From Isoetes taiwanensis (taxonomy: Eukaryota; Streptophyta; Lycopodiopsida; Isoetales; Isoetaceae), in contig JAJEKV010000017.1 in NCBI GenBank assembly GCA_021234155.1, positions 8,995,525 through 9,059,524 on the forward strand: DNA of 64,000 nucleotides. Direction: 5' to 3'. Below, in pieces: positions 33,401 through 44,580 of the stretch; the stretch's first letter is position 1, and each line of letters opens with the position of its first letter. The position numbers and the translations under genes were made by a program. The notes below the pieces were generated by a model. The model searched no databases and was not told where the DNA came from. It worked only from the letters and a program-made list of their open reading frames with translations.

Positions 33401-34040
33401 TGCTTCAACCTTATTCAGAGAATCTCTATGACCTTTGAAAGGCGAGAGCATCTATGGCCGTGGTGGGTATGCGACGTCACCTACTAGACAACAAAGTCCA
33501 AGATACCTAGCCTTTATACGCTTTCCTTTTCTAATTTTTCAAACAAGTTCCAATCATGAAAACTTCCAGTCACCCCCCCCTCCAAAAAAAACTCCCTCCC
33601 CAAAAAAAAAATAAAAAAATTGTAATCCAATACACAACATTTGGAATCCACAACCGCTTGAAGAAGAATGGCATGGATTCCTTTCCAATTGTAGTAAATT
33701 TTGAGAATACCGACTTTGCGCAATAATTGGCAAGTGGCGTCCATCAATAGCACCAAACATGCAAGGAATTCCTTTCTGGTTCTCAAAGTCCTTTGCAATT
33801 GATTCCGTTCAACGCATTGAAGGCCACTTTATACGTAAGTCATGAAGCCTAAGTTTCATTTCATGGCAAAATTTTGAAACAATCCTTTGAGTAGTAGTGT
33901 ATTCCACACCATAGGTATCATCAATATCCTTGAAACAATTGCTGCTGCTAGCCTAGACAATGGCAAGAAAGTCATTGTTTCTATTGATATAGCCTTATAC
34001 ATCAGCGTGTCTTTATGTTTCAAGAGTGGCACAACCATTT
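33400..34040 (-). pseudogene. PIF/Harbinger transposase remnant
   Basis: Read on the minus strand from 34040: FLPLSRLAAAIVSRI and a helix-turn-helix-like stretch to FQNFAMKLRLHDLRIKWPS, then IAKDFENQKGIP and FGAIDGRHLPIIA (about 33760-33720), which holds the first catalytic aspartate of the family. A frame change follows, then YYNWKGIHAILLQAVVDSKC. Further on (about 33480-33400) GDVAYPPRP and MLSPFKG match the GDxxYPLxPWLLTPF block with a stop inside. Stops, frame changes and an A/C-rich low-complexity insert at 33560-33620 break it. Confidence 0.65.
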
Positions 34041-34621
34041 ACATATTTGGAAATTTCATGACGTGCTTTAAAGTTACGAAATAATATATTTTCATAATAA
34101 AGTACTTCTGATCCAAATTCAACAACACTTGTAGTTTAATTTCTTATCATTGTTATCATGTTAACTGTGTATTATAGCTAAACCGTGTATTATTTTTTTG
34201 GGCCCTTGGATCGTGGCACAATTCACAGCATATTCCCTCTGCATTTGTTCGCCCATGTCAGGTCTTTTTGGGGTCAAACTGGCCCGCTTTTAAAGGGGCG
34301 CTCCTTGATCAAACACCATGGGTTAAGACCGTATTTAGGCACACTGGTACCCATACAGTACACCGGCACATGAATACATAATCTACGACATGGCATAACT
34401 CAAACACAACACCAGCATTCAAAGATGAGACGCGCCTGGGGAATCGAAAGCCAACTAGATTTTAATGCTCTCGGGCTTATAAATTCAAAGATAATTTCCT
34501 GCACGGTGTGTTGCCAATGCTCTTAAGCCCACAAAAAGTACAAATCAAATGATTCAATTTTAACAAATGCTACATTTCCAAAAACCAAAACTCAAATCAG
34601 TCTATCAATAATATAATTAAC

Positions 34622-35022
34622 TCTCAGAATCTTTGGACATGTCGTGAAGTCCGGCATCAACTTTGCTGCCAGCCTTGGCGTTTATGCTTTCCTCCTGCTT
34701 CAACAAATGCAGGACAAGGGCAGTTTATTTTGATGGGCCACTAGCCCAGCCCAGGCAAGGCTGCCACACCATCTTGAATTCTTTCCCTTCCGTCGCAACC
34801 TTCTTTCCACAACCCGCGCTTTCAAATGTCATATTTTAATGAAAAGAAAAACTTTACCAGAGCTAAGGCTTCTTGATTTACGGCTTCAAGAATGACTTCT
34901 TTTGGAAGAGCAGCAGCAGAAGCTGTAGTCTTCTTAGAATCATGTGCATCTCCATAGCTAGCAAATGAGTTGATGTTAAGCCGCTTGGTTGACGCTGATT
35001 TTGGAGTCCGTTCTTTTGCCAT
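34622..35022 (-). pseudogene. Possible small two-exon gene, decayed
   Basis: Minus strand. An ATG at 35022 opens MAKERTPKSASTKRLNINSF, then basic/alanine-rich text to VILEAVNQEALAL, followed by a good donor GTAAAG at 34857. After a short intron-like stretch comes coding-like text, SAGCGKKVATEGKEFKMVW, a TAA, then HLLKQEESINAKAGSKVDA in the same frame. The two parts do not join in frame at the obvious splice sites, and the second has a stop. I do not know the family. Confidence 0.25.
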
Positions 35023-35665
35023 AGCTAAAATGCAGCTTGCAAAATGGTAAACCAACCGGATTACTGATTCTACAATTGAGATTGAAGTCTATTTAGAGCT
35101 CAAAAGATGCAAAAGAGCTTAAGAATCAAGCTCTGCAGCGGAAGATAGGAAAGATTTAAGAATGGAGACATGCATCCTCTCAACTCAAGCCGGGCTAGCT
35201 GACATCTGCATCCGCCAGAATTAGAAGGCCGAGCCCTGGACGCCATCTGCAGCAGCCCACCCGCGCTCCAATCCGATCCTACACCTTCCAAAAAAACCTT
35301 ATACAGTTTCTATTCGCAAACCCAGATGCCAGCATCAGCATTGTACATATTTTGCCACGAATACCCCTATTAACCACTAACAATTTTATGTAACATCTAT
35401 ACGGTTTTTGCTAGTGCAGACATTATCATGCATTTAATGCAAGATGCTCTAACCATACTATCCTTGAGAATGAGACTAATCTCTTTAGATTTCATAGAAA
35501 TTATATTTAAAAAACAAGATGCTAACGCATCAATGAGTTGCCCGTTGAAAGACCCATTGATGAGTCCACAACTGGGCATCATTATAATCATCTATGCCCA
35601 TTAAGAAATGTTGGGTTCACATAATACACAAGATGTTTATTGCAAAGTCCCATACTTTGCCATAA

Positions 35666-37437
35666 TCATAAACGAGAAGAGAGGTAGTTTCATCAAATGT
35701 AACTAAAAGAGTGTTTATTACAGTTTAGAATATCATCCACTGTCATGTTTGAACCAGCGTAAAATCCGAAAAACTCCATGTGCTTTGACTTTAACATCAC
35801 AACACAGAAAAAACTCTTTGTCCACAAACACATGCTGTATTTTCTTTGGTTCAAGATGATATTTAAGACGCTCGGTTTATTACATGATGATTGTCCCTAG
35901 AATCACTTTTTGTAGTTGTTCTGGTACGGAGTGTCTGTCTGTTGGTATCGCGCATTATAAGAGTGAAGATAAATCTAGAAAAATGGAACAAACTAGTATT
36001 GAATTACAATAACATAAATATACAAAGGAATAAATACATAAAAGTTCAAAAATCAATAAGCCATCAGCCACAATGTACAGAATCATAGTTTGGCTATTTC
36101 CACTAAGATTTTTGCACGTAGCATGTCGTTCGTAACACTTTGTCCATGCTTGCTCAAGATCTGCTAAGGTGTACTTGGAATCAACTATCGTTTTCAATTT
36201 ACCATCTTTGATTAAGTCCATTAGAACTTTAAGATCCTTGCTATTTGGTGACCAGAAATAAGGTAGCAACTTTTGCTTTGCCAAGGTAAGGAACATAAGA
36301 CCACTCCTCATGATTGCACCTAAAGTAGCAAGAAGATCGACCACTCACGCTCTTCTAGCAAGAACATGCTGAAATGTAGACCCAAGGAATCCCCTGCTTG
36401 CGCAGATGAATGGCGACATTAAATTTGCAACTTCGAAGGGCTCTTTAATGCAATCCCTTCCGGAGTCTTGTAGTCTAGCACTTCATCAGCACCTAGGCTT
36501 TTGATTAACTCAACATCCGTGCCCCACATGTGGTCATTACATAAGCACCCGGCAAGTTTTGCTAGCTGCATAGAGTACCATTATAAGTTAGGTATCAAAT
36601 GTGTAAATTTGTAATATTCATGAACATTATAAGACCTAATGGATTTACTCATGGATTCAAATGCATATATAATTTCTATACTCGGATGGAGCTCATGATG
36701 GAGCTTCTACAAGGTACGGAATAAAAGGAACGTTGCAACAAATCTACTTTGTTTACCAACTTTGCTCCAAGCTGTGGATGTTAACAAAGCAGTAGTAGCT
36801 TGTCGTATGTACTGTATTTCTGATACACCTGAAGAATGATTTTACCACAGACAGTTAACAAATTGATCTACTCCGAGCTAACATGTGTCTTCTAAAATGC
36901 ATACCGTCCACTTCATTATTAACACTATCACATTGACAAATAGCTTAAGCATCCTTGCTGTGTTCACTATGAGGCAAAACTCTAAAAAGAAGAAATTTAC
37001 CTTAAATGTTCTAGGAAGGATGATAGGATTCTGATTCCCACATATATTCCCTGAGATCTGCTTCTATTAAAGACAGGTACCTACATGCAGAAAACTCACA
37101 ATGAGAACCAAAGCTATCCTTTTTCCTGCACGATGGCAACAATGTGACTAGCAGCGCACAACATCACAGACGGCATCTTCCTGCACCTCCTGCATTGCAT
37201 CACATAGTTTACTTTTAAACAATGAATGCTTTTGAATAATGTGCCATAGAGATTTATTCCCTTAACTTATAATTAAAGATGGAAATGAGAAAGCAAAAGG
37301 AGACCCTGTTACAGTACAAACAATGGCCTTGCATAGCAGGCTATGTGCAGGGCCAACCCTTAAGGTCCAAAAATGCAGCATCATCATTTTCCAATCTGCA
37401 CCGATATGCTTTTTAAGCATTCATCAATGAATCAATC
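35666..37437 (+). repeat. 1.77 kb duplicated segment, copy A
   Basis: Nearly the whole segment is repeated at 55254-57044 in the same orientation, starting at TCATAAACGAG in both and ending around CATTCATCAATGAATC. The copies differ by scattered substitutions and small indels. It contains the last exon and flanks of a quinone oxidoreductase gene. Copies A and B flank the Helentron-rich block. Confidence 0.9.
36083..36565 (-). pseudogene. Quinone oxidoreductase-like last exon, copy A, broken
   Basis: Counterpart of the exon at 55672-56148. The middle is preserved (GLMFLTLAKQKLLPYFWSPN, LIKDGKLKTIVDSKYTLADL). Near the 5' end of the exon several small indels break the frame, and at the 3' end the family motif RHATGKI is damaged to RHATCKN with a changed C-terminus. 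It cannot encode the normal end of the enzyme, and no upstream exons accompany it. Confidence 0.8.
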
Positions 37438-37938
37438 AACCAGTGGCAGCAACAACATCACTGTATCTGAAGATAAAGCAAGGTACAAACATGACCATTT
37501 TACCATCATAAATGTTAGGAATGCTCTCCATATTATGCCTAAAGAGAGAACCAATATGCATTTTGTTTTCTGTCTTTAAACATTCATGTTCATGAAAACC
37601 AAAGTATTTGCCTAAAATCTTGTTTTGCATTTGACTGTTTGCTTTTCCATGATATCGTTACCTCTGCACGAATAATCTATGTGTTCTAACTGTGTAAGTT
37701 GTGAGCTTAAGGTGGAATACAAGATTAGAAGACCAAAAGATCAAAACCAATGTAATGTAAAGGGTAAAGTGATTCTATTGTAATCTTTACTTGTGGCATT
37801 TGATAAATAGGCATTGTAAGATACTTCAATGCATTTTCTAGGTAGTTTTGTTATGTCATTGCAATAGCAAAAATATATTTGGATGGGTTAGAAGCATGGG
37901 TATGAAAGTTTTACACTATCGAGTAAGTTAAATAAGTC
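37438..37938. other. Spacer between copy A and the inverted repeat
   Basis: About 500 bases of AT-rich sequence. It has no counterpart next to copy B, which lies almost flush (8 bases) with the other inverted-repeat end. No gene is recognised. Confidence 0.5.
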
Positions 37939-38030
37939 CAAGTACAATTTTTTCTTAAACGAGGGACTTAGGCATTTTTAGTTTACACAAGTTTGCTTCG
38001 TATTTCCAATCCACGTTGTAGATTGTTGAT
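37939..38030 (+). repeat. 92 bp inverted repeat, left arm
   Basis: Starts CAAGTACAATTTTTTCTTAA and ends GTAGATTGTTGAT. Its reverse complement is at 55154-55245 with only about two differences. The two arms bound 17.3 kb that hold both Helentron copies. Confidence 0.9.
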
Positions 38031-38045
38031 TTGTCTCCTTCAAAT

Positions 38046-41000
38046 GACATGTAATGTATTTCGGCTGACAATAATATGTAATGTATTTCGGGTGACAAAA
38101 AATATGTTTGCCTATTTCGAGTTTTGTTACCCATTATTTTGACATTTTGTCCGTAGTATTGTCGTATGGTCCAACGATTAGGGTACGTGATAATGATTGA
38201 AATCAGCGTTCTCGGTAGACTCAAAAGTTACACCAAAAAGTGGTGCATGGGTTTGACACAAATGTTATGATTGTGGGACAAACAGCATCACATGTTGAAG
38301 TATTCATAGCATTGAACATTGCTTCTTGGCGTATTCATAGCATTGAACATTGCTTCAATGTTTTTAGGTCCATACGTGTGAAACTGTATGTATTGTTGTA
38401 TTGAGGTATATGAAAATGTTTATTTGTACTCATTTTTCCCCCTTTCAAAGTAGCATGCAAAGGTTTCAATGTCGAAATGTTAATGAACTAAAGGGAATTG
38501 CTTTTCTTGAGCCCACGTTATATGCTTTTATCGGTTGTTAGGGAATTGCATCGCGATCACAAGTAAGCCATCGTAAGTAGGTGGCATATGAAATTGTTTT
38601 TGGTCAATTTGTCTTGTTGAATGGGGATGTAGGAAATCGTTTCTTAGTAATGGTCGTTGATTATCATAGGGATACGTTTTACGATAGTTTCGTATGAAGT
38701 TTTTCATTTTTATATCTTGATCTGATATTTTGTTTAGCGACTATTGGATTGCCGTTCATTCTTTTTAACGTAGGTCCTGTGCGTGTTGTCACAATTAGAG
38801 ACTAGGATTTGAATGTTGATTTTGAAGGTACCTGTTGAATGTTTTTTACTATTCAAAATCTATCTGTGAATTAACTTGGAAACAAAAGTTCATACGCCTA
38901 AGCTGCTTCGCAGTCTTTTTTTGTGCTAGATATTTACATTTAGCAATGACGAGAAAGTTGAAGTTAAATATTTGGCCTTCTTGTTATCGTACTATTTTTC
39001 CCTAAAGAATGCAGTAACAATGAACATACAACGATGGAGAATCAATCAGATGAGCTTGCTAAAAAAGCAAGAACTCTAAAAAGTTGGGCTTCATAAGACA
39101 TTACGAGGAAGTAGGATTCCAGTTCATGCTTGAAGACAGTGTACAATTCTCTTCTCAAATACATCTTAACAAATTTTAGGTTAGCACGTTTTTGCGTATC
39201 TTTTTAGAAATATATCACATCAGTCTCTGCCATTAGAAGTAGAAAGGCAAGAACGTTGGAGGAGGACCGTATCTTCTTCGAAATACATTACACTATCTCT
39301 CGCCATTAGAAGTAGAAAGGCAAGAACATCAGGGGAACAATGAATCTAGATTTTTCTATTCACCTGCCCTGTTTTTCCGTAATGTGAGCAGATCGTAGCT
39401 ATTCACGAGAAGTATGTGGTAAATGTTGATTTGTCTTCTATCTGTGGAACGTTCCCCTTATCAGAGTTTGAGTTTGTGGACATCATGTACAAAGGGTATA
39501 AAAAATCATGGTTTAGTTGTTTTCCACTATTACGTGCATTGCTGAATAGTCCATACACATTGTCAAGTACATTTACACCGAACTAAAGATTGGTACTTAC
39601 CTCCTTATCATCGTGGAAAATATATCACATCGGTTTCCGTCATTAAAATTACAGAGACTAGACGTATTCATGAGAACTAACTGATAAATGTTGTTGGTCT
39701 TCTCCCTACAGAACGTTTCCCTTAGCAGAGTTTGAGTTTAGGTTTTGCTTTCACAAAAAGAACATATTATGAATGTAAGGACAACATTTTGTTAGTTAGT
39801 GTACATAAATATCTATATTTTTCTGTTTGAGAGCCAAGTTTGGATCGCTCTTCAGCATGGACGAAGCACTACGTTCATTTTAAGCATGCATGCCCCATAG
39901 ACACTGAAAGGAATATCCATTAGTTCCGTGTTCGCCCTCCTTCTAAGTTCTTTAATTTGCGTTTGTTTTGTTGTAGTGTTCACTGTGGTTGACTTTTTTT
40001 ATCAACTAGACAGTTAGCAAACTTCCACAACTAGAGAGTAAGCATTTGAGTGTTAACTTAGTGAATATACATAATAAATGGCCTTTACTGTTGAAATTGG
40101 ATTGGTAAAGTAACTTGTAAGCAGTTGTCTCTACTTTCCAGTTTGTACCACAAACTATTGTACTAGACATGCATGTAACGAGATGGTCAATAAATTGAAC
40201 TCAGGTAATTGAGTTTCTTGTCATCAAACTTCCTTTCCTCTTGATGTAGTGTCCATCTTCACCGTACACTGCGCTACTCACATTGTTCCTTCGGCCTTTA
40301 ATTGCTAGTGCCCTAGTTAGATTAGCTCTCTCTCTTAAGTGAGAGTACATTGTTGCTACAGTAGAACTGTAATATATATTCTTCGTGGCATTTGCACGAA
40401 TATGTGTTACGATGCTTCTGAGCGCCCAAATGATGTAGTGGACATGATTCAAGTATCTGCAAGTTTTATTCATCGCTCTTTTAGATGGCAGCATCTTTTT
40501 TTTGCTTTTTATATCCTATTAAGATTATGGTTTCGTAGATTATTTTATCTTCAAAAAAGACATTTTTTTTTTTTGTCTTTTGTACATTTCGTAATTTAGT
40601 ACGTATGTAGCATGTGTTTTTTCATGTAGAAATAATATGCAGCATGGGAAATAAATGACAAAAGATTCATTAGCACTGTTTGTAACAGATGGCTGGTCGT
40701 CCAAATTGTGGATGGGATGCACGATATGCACGTGTGTATGATGAATTCTGTAGTTCTATTGAGCACAGATCGCTCACAAACAAAAGGTGTGCAGAATTGT
40801 TTTTAGAGGCAAACCCTGACATAAAATTGTCAGCTAAAACGATATGCAATTACACGAGCAAGAGAAAGAAGTATGAATGCCAATCCAACACGGTTTGTTC
40901 GAGGAGTGTAACTGCAGCAAGATGGTCGCAAATCTTATGTAGTTTCAACGAATTTCGTCGTGTCAATGAGCACAATTGTTTGTCAGTGAAACAGAGTTTG

Positions 41001-42710
41001 GAATTGTTCGTAAAGGCGACCCCGGACCTGGAAGTAAATTCCGCAAGTATATTCGACCATTTATTTGAGGGTGGGGAAACAACCACAATCAATAATGTGC
41101 AAACAAGCTCTGTTCACACCATCCAAAATTTGGCTTATCCCACAGGCATTTTCGATGAGAAAGAATGGTTGCAGTACGAGGGTAGATTCTATGATTTTCG
41201 TAATGCTCCTGAACGAAGATGTTTGTCGGAAAAACAGTGTGTAGACATGTTCGTAAATACATTGCCGGATGTTCGTTTGTGCCTTGAATCCATATGTCAC
41301 TATTTGAGCATGTGCGAAAGAGCAAACCAGAATGTTGATGTTCAGACGGAGGTCAATGCAATGTTAGAAAATTCTCCTAATTTGAACATTGATCGTGCTT
41401 TGTCTATGAGATTACAGATCGAAACTACATGGGGAGAACGATATGCTGCTAAGTTTCATGAATTTCGAAGCTCTTCTTCTTGTAGATGTTTATCTGAGAA
41501 AAGGTGTGTGGAATTGTTCGTACGGGAATTTCCTGATGTCGGCATCTCCGCCCGCACTATACGCGATATTTTAAGCAGGACTAGAAGAGCAAATGATTGT
41601 TTTGATGATGCAATTTTGGAGTTATTCAACGAGCATTCTATAGACATACCTATATTTACATGTGATCTTTGCAACAGATTGTGCTTTGCAAAGCAAATGA
41701 TGTGTTCAAAAACACACTTTAAGAATATTTGGAATGTAGTTAATGGTATGTCATATAATGCTCGTAGTCATACATGCCAAAAGTGTCATGGGAAAAGAAA
41801 ATACATTGTACCTCAAAACATCAGGATGAATTTCGTACCTGAAGAGGTGAAGAAGTTATCAGAATTGGAGAATCGACTCATATCATTGAGAATTCCGTTT
41901 GCTTTAATATTTGGTCAACATCGTTTGCGCGGTGGCCTAATACATGTTGCATCAGATATCGAAGGAACACAAGTTGCGTTGCCACGTCTACATGATAATG
42001 ATGTCGTGATAAGGTTGCAATTGAAAAGGAGAATGTCGGATCCGAACGTACACATGGAAGGTCCTGTTAGACCATTTGCTGTTATGTCTGCACTGAATTT
42101 TTTGCGTACTAAGAAATTGTATGAAGAAGCGAACGTAAAAATTGTTGATGATTGGAGTGTTTTTTTTGAACATAATGTTGATGTCATCAACATTGTCGCA
42201 ACCGATGACGGTGTAGATCAAAGTAGCAATGGACATGAAGGGGACACCTTAATTTGGAATGTAACTCCTGAGATGGTAAGGGACTATGAAGACTCAGTTG
42301 TTGCTGTAGCTCCTGGTGAAGGTTCTCATCCTTTAGGTTTGTATGCTATTCCACATGCAGAAGAAATGTGTTTCCCAGAATTGTTTGGTGGTGAACCTAG
42401 GCCATCTATTACGTACGATACGTTTACTTACAAACAGATATGTCATTGGGAGTTAATGAATGCTGATCGACGTTTTGCAAGGTCCATATCGAACGCATTC
42501 TTCAAGCTAATAAAAGAGGAACTGAATTTTGTCAGTGGTTCAGCTAATTTTCGTATACGCCATGGTAAACGAAATGATTTCAACCTAACAGCAACGGATG
42601 TTTTAGATCCCTTGAAGTTGCGAGAAGCTTGCAAAGCAAATATGGGGTACACTGATTTGAAATCATTGCGTTCGTCGCCTCAAAAATTGGACACTGTGAA
42701 GAAGGATGCA
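38046..42710 (+). mobile_element. Helentron/Helitron2-type transposon, copy 1 (truncated)
   Basis: Collinear and almost identical to 44689 onward (offset about 6.64 kb) from ACATGTAATG at 38047 to GAAGGATGCA at 42710, where copy 2 continues into Rep and helicase but copy 1 switches to unrelated sequence. The 2.6 kb before the coding region has internal short repeats, for example ATTCATAGCATTGAACATTG twice near 38.30-38.36 kb and CCATTAGAAGTAGAAAGGCA twice near 39.23-39.33 kb. The nearby 92 bp inverted repeat may be part of the element's end. Confidence 0.8.
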
Positions 42711-42773
42711 TCAGTTCTTCACAATGTAGGCAATGAAGGCTACAATGAAAAGGCAGTAGGGGCATTTGCATAA
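40689..42773 (+). pseudogene. Helentron protein, N-terminal part, truncated (copy 1)
   Basis: ATG 40689, 694 codons; the last about 20 codons (after residue 674) come from unrelated sequence. Residues 8-58, 77-127, 158-208 and 247-298 are four tandem versions of one unit (aromatic and F-x-E/D-F start, CLSxKxCxxLF middle, PDVxxSxxTI end). Residues 310-450 hold CDLC and CQKC pairs and then ENRLISLRIPFALIFGQ...RGGLIHV, matching the region (DUF6570-like) found before Rep in Helitron2/Helentron proteins. Residues 560-660 start the Helitron-like N domain (CFPELFGGEPRPS, MNADRRFARSISNAFF). The Rep catalytic motifs and helicase are lost. This copy keeps an open frame where copy 2 has a stop (48779), so it preserves the ancestral N-terminus. 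Confidence 0.85.
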
Positions 42774-42985
42774 ATGAGCCTTTCCTGGGTTGAATCTGTC
42801 CTTCTTATCTTTTGCACTGCATAAGATGTATCTTTTTTTGTCATAGTAAGAGAGGCAGGCGCAGTTGCAGCTACAGTCTTCACCATGTCCATTTGGTACT
42901 TCAACTCCAAATTGTGTCAACCAGAGTGCATTTGCATGGAGATTCATTCTCTTCCACCTTAGTCTTTTGAACATAATCAAAGTAT
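42714..42985 (-). CDS. Possible captured exon, cysteine-rich
   Basis: On the minus strand, TTCCTTATTTTCAG (a good splice acceptor) at about 42985 is followed by an open stretch: MFKRLRWKRMNLHANALW, then CSCNCACLSYYDKK and HLCKCPYCLFIVAF, ending at a TGA right at the break point of Helentron copy 1. The CxCxCxC and CKCPYC spacing suggests a metal-binding piece. I do not know the family. It could be a host exon carried in by rearrangement, or the 3' end of the LINE just upstream. Confidence 0.25.
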
Positions 42986-43216
42986 TACCTGAAAATAAGG
43001 AAAAAACCAACATAAGTAATTATGTACCTTATTGCTGATTTCCATATACCTCAAGGACCCCGTTAATATCATATTGGTGCGCTTAATGATGGCATAGGCC
43101 ATATAATTTCCTCCTTAAAGATTAAGGAGTTTCTACCCTTCCACATTCTCCACATGAGAATATATCTTCTCCACTCAATAGGGTTTTCGGGAAGAAGAAT
43201 TACGCGGATATGCATA

Positions 43217-44580
43217 TTAGAAAGGCACGGAATGTTCGGTCAGATTCAGCCGACTCCTTAATCCATTACGCCCATAGGCACTCTTTAAAAGGTGTGCTTC
43301 ATCTTCTTGATCCCCGCAAGCATCTAACACGGATATCGAGTTAGACATATTAAGCCTCCATCTCTTCTTGTTCGTGGCAAGGGCTTTATGCCAAAGTTGC
43401 CACATAAAAGCTTTGATTTTAGGATGAATTGGGCTCTTCCACATAAAGTTCAGGTTTCTAAGAACCCTGTCAGGTTCAATGTTCCATTTCGAATGAATGG
43501 TAACTTCTTGGTCTCTATTGAGGTACCTGTAAGCTAAGCTGACTTTATAACCACAAAACCCATTAATGTGCCGTAAAAACATTAGTATCATGCCAATCTC
43601 CATAAGCCAATCTTTGAGTAATACTATTGAAAAGTCTGCTCGAGTCATCTCCTAGATCTGCAAGACTGGAATCTTGGTAAACAAATTCATCAATAATATC
43701 ACTTATGTAGATAACTCCCCGTTGAGTCCATTGCTTGGCTAACTTAGGGAAGTTAGTGGCAAGACAAATGTTAGGGTCATCCAGAATCAGAGAAGGGCTC
43801 CAAAATATAGGCTGGTCCTGTGAAAGTCCTTCTTTCCAAGTATACATACCTCTAACCTTCAACCATGCCCTAATCCACTTCTTAATAATTAAAGGCATAG
43901 TGGTAGGGATAGTAAAGTCGAAGTAGATACTATGAGGAAGTCGCATATTAAGATTTCTCCAGCCAAAGGGGTGGCATTTCTTAATGTAATAGGAGATGAG
44001 AGTACTCACTGTGGTGATTAATCTGGTTATTACAGCCCTAAAGAAGTACTTTGCAGCCAAAGCGGTGGCCTCCGCTTCTCAATGTTTATGACCCCCGGAC
44101 CCCCATTCTTTTTTGTGCTTGCAAACATTCTTCCATAGAAATAGGAATCCAACATCTTCTGCTTGATCCACCTACTATAAACCTTCCAATGATGCTCTGC
44201 ATTTTTGTCAAGACTTTCTTAGGGGCCATAATGATGGAGGATTGATAGACCTGAGAGGAAGAGATGACCGAGTTTGCCAGAATAGCTCTCCCATTTTTGG
44301 ATAGAAACTTGGAATTAAGGGAGTCAACTTTTTTATAAAATTTATCAATTAAATCCTCCCAAAGATCACAAGCATTAACTCTAATAGCAAAGGGGATACC
44401 TAGAATTTTAGTTCTAGTATTAGGGGAGAGATACATACAGCCCAGTCTTGCTGCAGCAAGCTCACCCTCCTCTTGATGCCTAGAAATCAACTTGGTCTTG
44501 ACAGGATTGATTCTACATCCCGAGCATTTGCCAAATTCTTCCAGAGTGGCCAGAGTATTCTGGATGGATTGGTCCTCCAA
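43217..44580 (-). pseudogene. LINE remnant (reverse transcriptase C-terminus and zf-RVT)
   Basis: Minus-strand frames in order. 44580-44086: FGKCSGCRINPVKTKLIS and SKFLSKNGRAILANSVIS, the end of the reverse transcriptase. 44060-43563: a connection region with WTQRGVIYISDI. 43648-43217: FMWKSPIHPKIKAFMWQLWH and KALATNKKRW, the plant LINE zinc-binding region, with its cysteines partly lost. Frame changes separate the blocks. It is 5' truncated, of the same broad plant L1 type as the element at 11.8-14.0 kb but a different family. It sits between the two Helentron copies. Confidence 0.75.
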
